Shown: one piece after another, positions 1 to 6,400 of the stretch
Layout: every line of letters starts with the position of its first letter
Position numbering within the stretch: the stretch's first letter is position 1
Origin: Sphingopyxis macrogoltabida
Lineage (GTDB): Bacteria; Pseudomonadota; Alphaproteobacteria; Sphingomonadales; Sphingomonadaceae
Direction: 5' to 3'
Length of the DNA stretch: 17,878 nucleotides
Assembly: GCA_003241685.1 (NCBI GenBank)
Contig: QFPJ01000047.1
Coordinates: 1 to 17,878 of the forward strand
Translations under genes and position numbers: made by a program
The notes under the pieces: generated by a model
Databases searched by the model: none
Told to the model about the DNA's origin: nothing
Seen by the model: only the letters and a program-made list of their open reading frames with translations

Positions 1-1885
1 GAATCTGCCAGACGACTTTGTATTTATCGTTGTTGTCGAGCGCTTCCTCTGGCGACACGCCCGCCGGCACGCCAACCGGCAAGATGACGTAGCCAAGGCG
101 TTTGCCTTCGGCACGGCGCATAACGCGACCCACGGACTGCACGACATCAATCTGTGATTTACGCGGGTGAAGGAACATGATCGCATCAAGCGCAGGAACG
201 TCCACGCCCTCGGAAAGACAGCGCGCATTGGAGAGAATGCGGCACAACTCATCGTCGCCTGTCTTCTCTTTCAGCCAACTCAACCGCTGTGATCGCGACG
301 TGGCATTAAATGTGCCGTCAACGTGATCGACCTCGCAGCGCAGCGGCGGCAAGGTTTGATCGTCAGTTTCGTTGTCGATGAACGCGCGCCATTCATTGAC
401 CACGCGCGCGAACTCGGAGGTAAAAAGTTTGGAACTCTTGATGTCTTTGGTGAACGCAAGCGCGCGGTGCATCGGACTAAGATCGCCGGACACTTCATCC
501 AGCACGTCCGCTTTGGTGAGCGCGCGATAGCAACCGATGATTTTGGTCGCATCGTCCAAAACCAATTCGCTGTTGGTGTCTGACAGGCGCGATTGAACGC
601 TGGCACTGATCGCGGCCTCGTCAACTGCCAGAACAATGACCTTGTAGTCGGTGAGAAGATTGTTCTGCACCGCCCATGAAAAATTTCGTGTGAAGAGCGT
701 TTCGCCATAGAGCGCGGTATCGTTCATGGAGCAAATTTCAGCTCCAACCTCACGCGCGGTATCGCGGACGCCCTCGCCATAAATGCGCGGCGTCGCCGTC
801 ATATAGAGGCGCTTCTTGCCCGCGATGAAGCTCTGGTCGTGGACGCGAACGAAATTGCTCTCGTCGTCGCCTTCAAGCGTGACGCCTGTTGTGCGGTGCG
901 CCTCATCGCAAACGATCAAGTCGAATTCGGGCAAGCCATATTGCTTTTGTGCCTCGGAAATCGCTTGGATGGATTGATATGTCGAAAATACGACCGTCAG
1001 CCGGTCGGGGGTTTCGATATTGGCTTTCGCCGCAAGCGCAGGCGGATAGGTCGTCGCTGGAATCTCAAGATCGTGAACATCGATGTCCGCAAGGTCATCG
1101 TTGCGCGCACGGCGAACGCCTACCTGAGTGTCGGAACACACCGCGAAACAGCGAAGGTGTGTTTCGGTATCAATCGACCATTCGCGCACCGTTTGCGACA
1201 TGAGCGCGAGCGAAGGCACGAGGTAAAGAACGCGCCCGCCAACACCGACGAGGCTTTCGGCGATCTTGAGCGCGGTGAAAGTTTTGCCCGTGCCACAAGC
1301 CATAATGAGCTTGCCGCGATCTGCTTCCGCGAAACCTTCGGCAATGGCTTGGATGGCCTCCTGCTGGTGGGGCCTGATCCGCTTTTTGGGTTCGAGTTTC
1401 GCTTCGCCAGTCTTCGCGAACGTGTCCCAATCAATGCCGCTTTCCTCAAGATCGGACAGACCTATGCGGCTTGTGGGGACGATCTGATCCTGAAGCGCGT
1501 TTTCTGCGTGTTCGCTCCAAGGCGCATCGGTCGTGTCGATAATGATGCGACGGGCGAACGGACGCTTGCCAGATGCCGTGAAAAAGCTGTCAATGTCAGC
1601 CCGTTGCATCCGGTAACCGTGCGCGTAAAATTTGCACTGGATTGCGCACCACGTATCGGGATCATCGGCAAGCTGGGCGCATAGGTCGATGCCCACGTCG
1701 CGCTTGTCTTCGCGGCGCTCATCGGCCCAATCGGCGAAAGTCAAAACGCGAAGAAACTGATCGGCCTGTGTAGGCGCAACTTCAAGCCACGCTTTTGTCA
1801 GTCGCTCAAAATACGTGCCTTTCTCTCGCTCCGAATGCGCCTCGGAACGAAATCTATTCAATATATCACGTAGTGACTGCCCCAT
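1..1885 (-). CDS. Type ISP-like restriction-modification enzyme (Mrr nuclease + DEAH helicase), C-terminus beyond window
   Basis: Reading leftward from ATG 1885 gives 628 uninterrupted codons that run off the window. Residues 62-90 carry a PD-(D/E)XK Mrr-type nuclease core, with GID at 65-67 and QCK at 83-85. A superfamily 2 helicase follows: Walker A ACGTGKT at 196-202, DEAH at 327-330, TATP soon after, and motif VI QSVGR at 583-587. Single-chain Type ISP enzymes such as LlaGI and LlaBIII have this order, followed by an N6-adenine methyltransferase and a target-recognition domain. Those last parts would lie left of position 1, so the Type ISP call is inferred from the N-terminal half. A helicase-nuclease without methylase is the alternative. 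An in-frame ATG at 1900 is possible, but the GAGG at 1892-1889 favours 1885. It is probably a defence cargo gene, transcribed away from the transfer genes. Confidence 0.8.
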   Translation of the reverse strand, partial: MGQSLRDILNRFRSEAHSEREKGTYFERLTKAWLEVAPTQADQFLRVLTFADWADERREDKRDVGIDLCAQLADDPDTWCAIQCKFYAHGYRMQRADIDSFFTASGKRPFARRIIIDTTDAPWSEHAENALQDQIVPTSRIGLSDLEESGIDWDTFAKTGEAKLEPKKRIRPHQQEAIQAIAEGFAEADRGKLIMACGTGKTFTALKIAESLVGVGGRVLYLVPSLALMSQTVREWSIDTETHLRCFAVCSDTQVGVRRARNDDLADIDVHDLEIPATTYPPALAAKANIETPDRLTVVFSTYQSIQAISEAQKQYGLPEFDLIVCDEAHRTTGVTLEGDDESNFVRVHDQSFIAGKKRLYMTATPRIYGEGVRDTAREVGAEICSMNDTALYGETLFTRNFSWAVQNNLLTDYKVIVLAVDEAAISASVQSRLSDTNSELVLDDATKIIGCYRALTKADVLDEVSGDLSPMHRALAFTKDIKSSKLFTSEFARVVNEWRAFIDNETDDQTLPPLRCEVDHVDGTFNATSRSQRLSWLKEKTGDDELCRILSNARCLSEGVDVPALDAIMFLHPRKSQIDVVQSVGRVMRRAEGKRLGYVILPVGVPAGVSPEEALDNNDKYKVVWQI

Positions 1886-1919
1886 AATCCTCAATTTCAT
1901 TGTTATGCTTGAGGATTAT
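1884..1919 (-). promoter_or_regulatory. Perfect 11-bp inverted repeat over the start of the restriction gene
   Basis: Arms ATAATCCTCAA (1884-1894) and TTGAGGATTAT (1909-1919) are perfectly complementary around a 14-nt spacer. In the leftward mRNA the second arm contains the GAGG ribosome-binding site and the first two bases of ATG 1885, so folding would hide both. The alternative in-frame ATG at 1900 would sit in the loop. The same DNA could instead be an operator for a dimeric repressor. The repeat is directly visible; its role is inferred. Confidence 0.65.
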
Positions 1920-1957
1920 TTATAACGGCAGATAGCCTGACAAGTGCCCGTCTATCC

Positions 1958-1968
1958 TTTACCCCCAG
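1958..1968 (+). repeat. TTTaCCCCCAg motif, variant copy
   Basis: This is a diverged relative of the GTTTCCCCCAC motif found at 3185-3195 and 6006-6016. It lies in the divergent gap between the restriction gene and the hairpin array. On its own it would be unremarkable. Confidence 0.3.
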
Positions 1969-2054
1969 CATTCTCGAACTGTATAGCCCTACACTGATGC
2001 CCTGATCTTGCCCAATTATCAACGCCGTTCCTCATTTGTAGGCCGATTTTCACT

Positions 2055-2452
2055 GGGGCTAATCCCCGCGAATTGCTGGGATGCAAGGGGCAGGCACGCC
2101 CCTGCTCCTGATCCATCGGGGAATACGATGGCGCGCACCCAATCCGCGAGGGTTGGCCGATGGGTTGTAGGGAGAGCGGCGTCTCCCTCATCATGGGGAG
2201 TCGTGGGAGCTGGAACGCTCCCTGACTGGTGATGCAACGGCCACACGTTGCACTGGCACATTCACGTCCCTGCCGCCGATCTGCGCCATGCAGATCCGCG
2301 ATACGGCACGGGGCTTACGAATGTGCCAGCGGCGAGAGGGATGCAACGGGAGAGCGCAGCGTCTCCCTTGCCAAGATTTCCGGTAATACACCGGACATCT
2401 TGCGGATTACGCTATCGCGTAATCTGGCTATTGCGGAGTCGGTAGAACCGAC
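2055..2452 (+). other. Array of at least eleven hairpins; candidate structured RNA or transfer/replication locus
   Basis: No convincing protein is encoded between 1901 and 2683. Perfect or near-perfect stems follow one another: 2055-2067, 2086-2103, 2113-2131, 2139-2156 (7 pairs with one U-G, GCGA loop, a GNRA tetraloop on the plus strand), 2169-2188, 2205-2222, 2233-2252, 2253-2329 (11-bp outer stem with nested stems 2271-2308 and 2278-2296), 2348-2367, 2372-2402, 2405-2424 (8 bp) and 2438-2452. GATGCAACGG occurs at 2231 and 2340, with a variant at 2080. The hairpins at 2170 and 2348 share GGGAGAGCG and GCGTCTCCCT. It matches no RNA family I recognise. Possible roles are a structured ncRNA, a long leader of the downstream operon, an oriT, or a replication origin. 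The rest of the gap (1920-2054 and 2453-2661) shows little beyond the motif at 1958. Confidence 0.6.
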
Positions 2453-2661
2453 ACTTTAGTTGGTCAGCTTTGTGCTTCCCTTGCCCTGGAAGCCGCTTCC
2501 CCGCCCTCAGATAATTGAAGCGCCATCTAGCCCAAATAACGGCACGAATCCATCAGCTCGTCGATAATTTTGAACGCTTCACCCTGCTGATCTGGAAAAA
2601 TTTCGCTAGGAATCTATAACTCGAAAGTGGAAGACGGGCGTGTCAATCATGCCGCCTCTCG

Positions 2662-2678
2662 GCTCCACAACGTGGAGC
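2662..2678 (+). promoter_or_regulatory. Hairpin sequestering the ribosome-binding site of the 2684 gene
   Basis: GCTCCAC (2662-2668) pairs perfectly with GTGGAGC (2672-2678) around the loop AAC. The GGAG Shine-Dalgarno is in the 3' arm, and the ATG at 2684 follows five bases later. A folded leader would block initiation. This looks like a translational switch or thermometer, which is inference. Confidence 0.6.
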
Positions 2679-2683
2679 AACGC

Positions 2684-3139
2684 ATGACTGAAAAAAGAGA
2701 TTGTGAGTGCGGTAGAAGCCCTAATCGCTTCTGCATCTGTTATCCCGCCAATGACAATGACAATGAAGGCTTCATTCGCCTCCCGTCGGCGTCGGCGTTG
2801 GCTATGCCAGCCACCTATCACCGGCTTGCGATCACCTATGCGAACCTCGTTCCGATGGGCCGCCGCCTGATCGTGGATTGGCTCTGCGCAGTCATCTGGG
2901 AATATGACGGCATTATCGTCGATGCGCGCGGTCATCGGATTGACCCGCGCGCGTTCGAGCCGGATGAGGTGCTGCGCACCGAAAATGATGGCAGCCTGCG
3001 TTGGCTATCTGACTTTCTCAAATTTGCTGAGCGCCCGCCATATCAGGCGGCGCACGATAAGGTCATTCCGCGTTTGGAATTGCTCTACCTCGCCATCGCG
3101 ATTCAATATCCGAGCGTGGCAAAACGCATCTTCGCGTAA
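2684..3139 (+). CDS. Hypothetical protein with N-terminal CxC-x7-CxC motif
   Basis: A 151-aa protein that I do not recognise. Cysteines at residues 7, 9, 17 and 19 form a compact C-x-C-x7-C-x-C cluster that could bind a metal. The middle is moderately hydrophobic (around residues 55-75, including a WLCAVIW stretch) and the C-terminal third is helical-looking (WLSDFLKF and similar). There is no signal peptide. I chose ATG 2684 because GGAG lies six bases upstream. An upstream GTG at 2627 would extend the frame by 19 residues through the regulatory hairpin and is less likely. It is the first gene of the rightward transfer cluster, 119 bp before the one-TM protein, so a role in mobilization or its control is plausible by position only. 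Confidence 0.6.
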   Translation: MTEKRDCECGRSPNRFCICYPANDNDNEGFIRLPSASALAMPATYHRLAITYANLVPMGRRLIVDWLCAVIWEYDGIIVDARGHRIDPRAFEPDEVLRTENDGSLRWLSDFLKFAERPPYQAAHDKVIPRLELLYLAIAIQYPSVAKRIFA

Positions 3140-3150
3140 TGATCGTGGCT

Positions 3151-3180
3151 CGCGCTTTCATGTTGCTCCGTGAAAGCGCG
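3151..3180 (+). terminator. Perfect 10-bp hairpin between transfer genes, terminator-like
   Basis: CGCGCTTTCA (3151-3160) pairs with TGAAAGCGCG (3171-3180) around a 10-nt loop, 11 bp after the stop codon of the preceding gene. No long T-run follows (only GTTT soon after), so it may be a weak terminator, an mRNA-stabilising hairpin or a processing site. Confidence 0.45.
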
Positions 3181-3184
3181 CCGC

Positions 3185-3195
3185 GTTTCCCCCAC
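3185..3195 (+). repeat. GTTTCCCCCAC motif, copy upstream of the one-TM gene
   Basis: An exact 11-base match to 6006-6016. It lies 63 bases before ATG 3259. The other copy lies 75 bases before ATG 6092. Two copies at similar distances upstream of rightward units suggest a shared regulator or promoter element; this is inference. Confidence 0.4.
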
Positions 3196-3220
3196 TTCGA
3201 TTGCGTAAATTTGATCTGAC

Positions 3221-3251
3221 GACTCCACGCCGAAATTTCTCGGCAGGAGTC
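3221..3251 (+). promoter_or_regulatory. Two-tier hairpin hiding the ribosome-binding site of the 3259 gene
   Basis: The outer stem is GACTCC (3221-3226) with GGAGTC (3246-3251). The inner stem is GCCGA (3229-3233) with TCGGC (3240-3244), around the loop AATTTC. The AGGAG Shine-Dalgarno (3245-3249) lies in and beside the outer 3' arm, nine bases before ATG 3259. It is the third start region in this element built this way. Confidence 0.6.
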
Positions 3252-3258
3252 CAAGACA

Positions 3259-4038
3259 ATGAGCGCACAATATCAGATTGATTATGACGACGCCGGTTCG
3301 CGGCAGGAGGGCGCACCGTCGAACCTTCCTGTGGTATCGCGTCCGCGAAATTTCGAAGTGATCGACGGCGAACCGCGACGCGGATTCGGTATCCCATCGA
3401 TCCTCAAAACAGCATTAGTGTTCGCGCTCGGCGCGCTCGCTCTGGCGGGCGCAGAGAAATATGCGCCCGATACGTGGCGACCGTCCACCATCGTCGGCAC
3501 CTTTGATGCGCGCGTAGCATCTGCCGTGAAAGCGGCGGAACTCAATCAGCAGGCGCAACTCGATGCATGGGCGGCGCAGGCACGCATCGCGACCGAACAG
3601 AATGCGGAACAATATCGCGCGGCGATGGCGGCGACCAACGCCAATTATCAGGCTGTCTATGATCGTGCCAAAATCTACGCCGAAGCCGCCACGCGGATTC
3701 AGGGTGAATACGCGCGTATGCGGATGAGCCAGGCCAACGCGCAGTCGGGCGCGGAGACGGGCATTATCAACCTCGTGCGCATGATCGGGCATGGCGCGAA
3801 TGCGCTTGATGCCGGATCGGGCAATGATGCACTCGCCTATTCCGATGCCATGTCGCGCGATCTCTCCAACCGCATGACGGCGGCTGCGGCCGAAGGTTCG
3901 CGCATTGACGTGACCGGATGGGACACTGGCCTTCCGTCACCTGAATCCGTGCGCGCTGACATCGCGCGCTTCCGGCCAGTGCCGATTCCCCGGCCGCCAG
4001 TTCTAAGCGAACAACCGGTCAGAATGAGCGGTAACTGA
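3259..4038 (+). CDS. One-TM, coiled-coil-rich protein; probable membrane partner of the coupling ATPase
   Basis: A 259-aa protein of no family I can name. A charged N-terminus (1-46, with RR at 40-41) precedes one hydrophobic segment at about 47-66. A long Ala/Gln-rich, helix-forming region follows (about 82-170) that looks coiled-coil. The C-terminus is proline-rich (RPVPIPRPPV). The positive-inside pattern suggests a cytoplasmic N-terminus and a periplasmic body. ATG 3259 has AGGAG nine bases upstream, in a hairpin. Its stop is one base before the coupling-protein ATG, so translation is probably coupled. That tight pairing, and the lack of TM segments in the ATPase, suggest this protein docks or anchors it. 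TraB/VirB10-like scaffold roles are possible but no signature is seen. Confidence 0.65.
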   Translation: MSAQYQIDYDDAGSRQEGAPSNLPVVSRPRNFEVIDGEPRRGFGIPSILKTALVFALGALALAGAEKYAPDTWRPSTIVGTFDARVASAVKAAELNQQAQLDAWAAQARIATEQNAEQYRAAMAATNANYQAVYDRAKIYAEAATRIQGEYARMRMSQANAQSGAETGIINLVRMIGHGANALDAGSGNDALAYSDAMSRDLSNRMTAAAAEGSRIDVTGWDTGLPSPESVRADIARFRPVPIPRPPVLSEQPVRMSGN

Positions 4039-4039
4039 T

Positions 4040-5575
4040 ATGCGAGGCGGTCGCTTTGGCACGGGCATGAATTTCTTCATGTCCGTGCACCGCCAAACAC
4101 TCGAAGCCGATCACGCAGCTCGCGCGCGAGAACGTGCGCGGGCTATGGAAGATGCCATGCGCCGCGCGACACCTTCGGGCGCGCTTGGCGATGGAAGGAT
4201 CTCGACACTGCGCGATACGAACGCAAGCGGGCTATTCGGCGATGATGGAATCTTCTTGGGCGGCCTTGATGGCCGCCTTTTGCAATTCACGGGCGATGGC
4301 CCGCTGCTCACCTATGCACGCACGGGGGCTGGCAAAGGTCGTGACCTCATCCTGCCGAACCTCGCGCATCTTCGTGATCGTTCACTGATTGTGTGTGACC
4401 CTAAAGATGGAGAGAACGCCTTCGTGTCGGCGGCACATCGACGTGACACATTGGGCCACAGGGTCGTGTTCCTCAATCCATACGGCATCAATGGGACAGG
4501 GTTCCCGAATACAAAAATCAATCCGTTTCATCTGCTGGTGGATATCGTGCGCAGCGGCGCACGCATCGATTCCGAAGCATCCGAAATCGCGCACATCCTG
4601 ATCCCTCGTCCGATCAAGGCAAGCGGCGAGGAATGGGTGCGCAGCGGCGCGTTGCGCCTCACCGCAACCGTATTGGAATATCTGGCGATCTTCGATCCTG
4701 AAAATTGCACGCCTGCGCGTCTCTGGTCGTTCGCAAATTCATCTGGCTTCGATCTGGCTGCGCAGTTTGCCATGATGGAATCATGCGGAACGCCTTCCAT
4801 CGAAGGGCGCGCAGCGAGTTTCAATCTCGTGCGCAGCGATGCTCCGAAACAGTGGGAAGCATACAAGTCGGCTCTGGCCGATGCGCTGGCTCCCTTCGCA
4901 CCTGATAGCGCGCTTGCGATCTCGACAAGCGAGAACGAGTTTTCATTCGCGTCTCTCAAGCATGAAAAGGTCACGGTCTTTCTCATGCTGCCATCGGAAA
5001 AGCTCGATGTCGGCGCGCCGTGGATTTCGCTGATCGTGAACTATGCGATTGAAGCTATCGCGAAAGAGCGCGGGCCGGTGCGCACGACTTTCATCCTCGA
5101 TGAATTTGCGCAACTCCCGCCGATCAATGCCGTGCCGAAGGCGACGCGGCTCTATCGGTCGAAGGGCATCCAGCTCTGGTTTTTCGCGCAAGGTCGCTTC
5201 TCACTACGCGAGCGCTGGCCCGAAGTGCTGGCGAAAGAATTTGAGGATCAGGCCGCCATCGTGACGATGCGGTCGATCTCGGAACCTGATCTCATCCGCG
5301 ATATTTCTCTGTGGAGCGGTAACGCCACCATCCTCAATCGCGGTGTCTCACATAATGGCGGCACGGTCGAAACGGCTGCCGCCAATCTTGGCGAATCGAA
5401 GCGCAGCGTGTTGCAGGCGGAAGACATCATCGGCCTCGGCGTGTCTCGCCAGATTATCAAGGTCGCCACCATGCCCCATCTGATCGTCTCGGACTGCGTG
5501 CCGTTCTACGCGGTTGATCCGTGGAAGAGTCAGATTGGCGATGTGCGTGCGCTCCATCGGGGAGAGTTTGAATGA
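4040..5575 (+). CDS. VirD4/TraG-family type IV coupling protein (conjugative DNA transfer ATPase)
   Basis: A 511-aa homologue of the ATPases that link a relaxase-DNA complex to a type IV secretion channel and pump the strand. The Walker A-like motif TGAGKGRD is at 95-102, followed by LIVCDPKDGE (116-125), VVFLNPYG (142-149) and a family-typical NPF (161-163). Walker B FILDEF is at 351-356, and LWFFAQG is at 379-385. The N-terminal 85 residues are charged and contain no membrane segments. Classical VirD4 proteins start with two, so this is a soluble-type variant. The ATG lies one base after the upstream stop, and the 3' end overlaps the next gene by four bases (ATGA). Because no relaxase is nearby, its cognate substrate is unknown. 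Confidence 0.88.
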   Translation: MRGGRFGTGMNFFMSVHRQTLEADHAARARERARAMEDAMRRATPSGALGDGRISTLRDTNASGLFGDDGIFLGGLDGRLLQFTGDGPLLTYARTGAGKGRDLILPNLAHLRDRSLIVCDPKDGENAFVSAAHRRDTLGHRVVFLNPYGINGTGFPNTKINPFHLLVDIVRSGARIDSEASEIAHILIPRPIKASGEEWVRSGALRLTATVLEYLAIFDPENCTPARLWSFANSSGFDLAAQFAMMESCGTPSIEGRAASFNLVRSDAPKQWEAYKSALADALAPFAPDSALAISTSENEFSFASLKHEKVTVFLMLPSEKLDVGAPWISLIVNYAIEAIAKERGPVRTTFILDEFAQLPPINAVPKATRLYRSKGIQLWFFAQGRFSLRERWPEVLAKEFEDQAAIVTMRSISEPDLIRDISLWSGNATILNRGVSHNGGTVETAAANLGESKRSVLQAEDIIGLGVSRQIIKVATMPHLIVSDCVPFYAVDPWKSQIGDVRALHRGEFE

Positions 5576-5904
5576 GTGCAGTCACCCCCACATTCAACGC
5601 GCGCGCATCACAGACGACGCGTGATGCGGCCGTCGAGTCCAAGCGCGAGCGCGTGGCGGAATTTGCGAAAGGCTCGTTCGAGCGTTGCGAACGTCAATGG
5701 ACAAACCAATTCTATGACCGGCTGCTCAAACGCGAAGGCAACGCACCTACGCTGCAACCGTCATGGTCGGCGAATGATCGCAATGCGCATCTCATGCGCG
5801 CTGCCGAAAAGATGTCGGTGCATCGGCACATGAAAAACATGAATCGTATTGATCGCGTTGCTGATCGCATGGCTGGCCGCAGGCGCGATGAGATGGGGCG
5901 CTAA
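5572..5904 (+). CDS. Small basic hypothetical protein, translationally coupled to the coupling protein
   Basis: A 110-aa, very charged, Arg-rich protein without membrane segments or signal peptide. I recognise no domain. Its ATG overlaps the stop of the VirD4-like gene (ATGA), a usual sign of translational coupling, and it ends the transfer operon. The basic helical character (for example ESKRERVAEFAKG and the Arg-rich end) would fit a DNA-binding accessory or mobilization helper, but that is inferred from composition and position only. Confidence 0.65.
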   Translation: MSAVTPTFNARASQTTRDAAVESKRERVAEFAKGSFERCERQWTNQFYDRLLKREGNAPTLQPSWSANDRNAHLMRAAEKMSVHRHMKNMNRIDRVADRMAGRRRDEMGR

Positions 5905-5915
5905 CAGCCCAAAAC

Positions 5916-5931
5916 CCGCAGAAATCTGCGG
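5916..5931 (+). terminator. Short hairpin after the transfer operon, then an AT-rich stretch
   Basis: CCGCAG (5916-5921) pairs with CTGCGG (5926-5931) around AAAT, twelve bases after the stop of the transfer operon. The following bases are AAAAATTT rather than a clean T-run, so termination is uncertain. From 5932 to about 5990 the sequence is strikingly AT-rich, a likely promoter or protein-bending site for the recombinase unit. Confidence 0.4.
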
Positions 5932-6005
5932 AAAAATTTGCAATTTTGATATAAATATGCGTATAATTATAATATAATTTGGCATAAACTGATGATGGTA
6001 TTCCA

Positions 6006-6016
6006 GTTTCCCCCAC
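6006..6016 (+). repeat. GTTTCCCCCAC motif, copy upstream of the recombinase unit
   Basis: An exact copy of 3185-3195, lying between the AT-rich stretch and the start of the 102-aa gene. See the other copy for interpretation. Confidence 0.4.
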
Positions 6017-6052
6017 GTTGGTTTCGATCATAGACCAAAATCACTTTCACGC

Positions 6053-6071
6053 TGCTTGGGTAATCCAAGCA
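6053..6071 (+). promoter_or_regulatory. Perfect 7-bp inverted repeat upstream of the recombinase operon
   Basis: TGCTTGG (6053-6059) pairs with CCAAGCA (6065-6071) around GTAAT, ending 20 bases before ATG 6092. It could be an operator or a leader hairpin. Unlike the other three start regions it does not include the ribosome-binding site. Confidence 0.45.
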
Positions 6072-6091
6072 CAGTCGTGATGGTGATTGTG

Positions 6092-6400
6092 ATGAATGAG
6101 ATTGTTGGAATTTCGTCTTCTGAGTTTGACCAATATCGTGCGCTTGTCGCCGATATCGAGGGTATGACCGATCAGCAGAAGGATGATGCCATTCTCGTCG
6201 TCGTCAGCATGATGCAAGCCTTTGTCGATGCCGCATGGGGCGTGCATCCTGAGCAGCTTGCGCGTCGTGTCCGCGAGATCGACTCTTCCCAAAATGCGGG
6301 TGAAGATGGTAAGATCGAGCTTCTTGGCACTGCCATGACAGTTGACCTCAAGCATGAGGGCGCGATCACCGAAAACAAGAACACGGATTTAGCGCCATGA
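6092..6400 (+). CDS. Hypothetical 102-aa protein coupled to the serine recombinase
   Basis: A 102-aa acidic protein I do not recognise. It is helical-looking in its first 70 residues (for example FDQYRALVADIEGM and ILVVVSMMQAFVDAAW) with a hydrophilic tail. ATG 6092 is chosen because GGTGA lies a few bases upstream. ATG 6080 and TTG 6056 are in-frame alternatives, but TTG 6056 would start inside the inverted repeat. The stop overlaps the recombinase ATG by four bases, so the two are probably made together. Known partners of large serine recombinases include recombination directionality factors, but no sequence feature shown here proves that role; a regulatory protein is equally possible. Confidence 0.6.
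   Translation: MNEIVGISSSEFDQYRALVADIEGMTDQQKDDAILVVVSMMQAFVDAAWGVHPEQLARRVREIDSSQNAGEDGKIELLGTAMTVDLKHEGAITENKNTDLAP

Noticed and set aside
839..1684. Plus-strand 281-codon frame
   Set aside because: It is antisense to the Walker A/DEAH helicase-nuclease gene, which reads without stops over 628 codons.
2055..2452. CRISPR array
   Set aside because: There are no equal repeats with regular spacers. The palindromes differ in sequence and spacing, and no cas genes are present.
1952..2459. Several short frames on both strands across the hairpin array
   Set aside because: They have no ribosome-binding sites and no recognisable domains, and they follow the palindromes. Treated as non-coding.
2627..2683. 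GTG start at 2627 for the Cys-motif gene
   Set aside because: The upstream region is a hairpin with a clear GGAG before ATG 2684, which fits an initiation region better.
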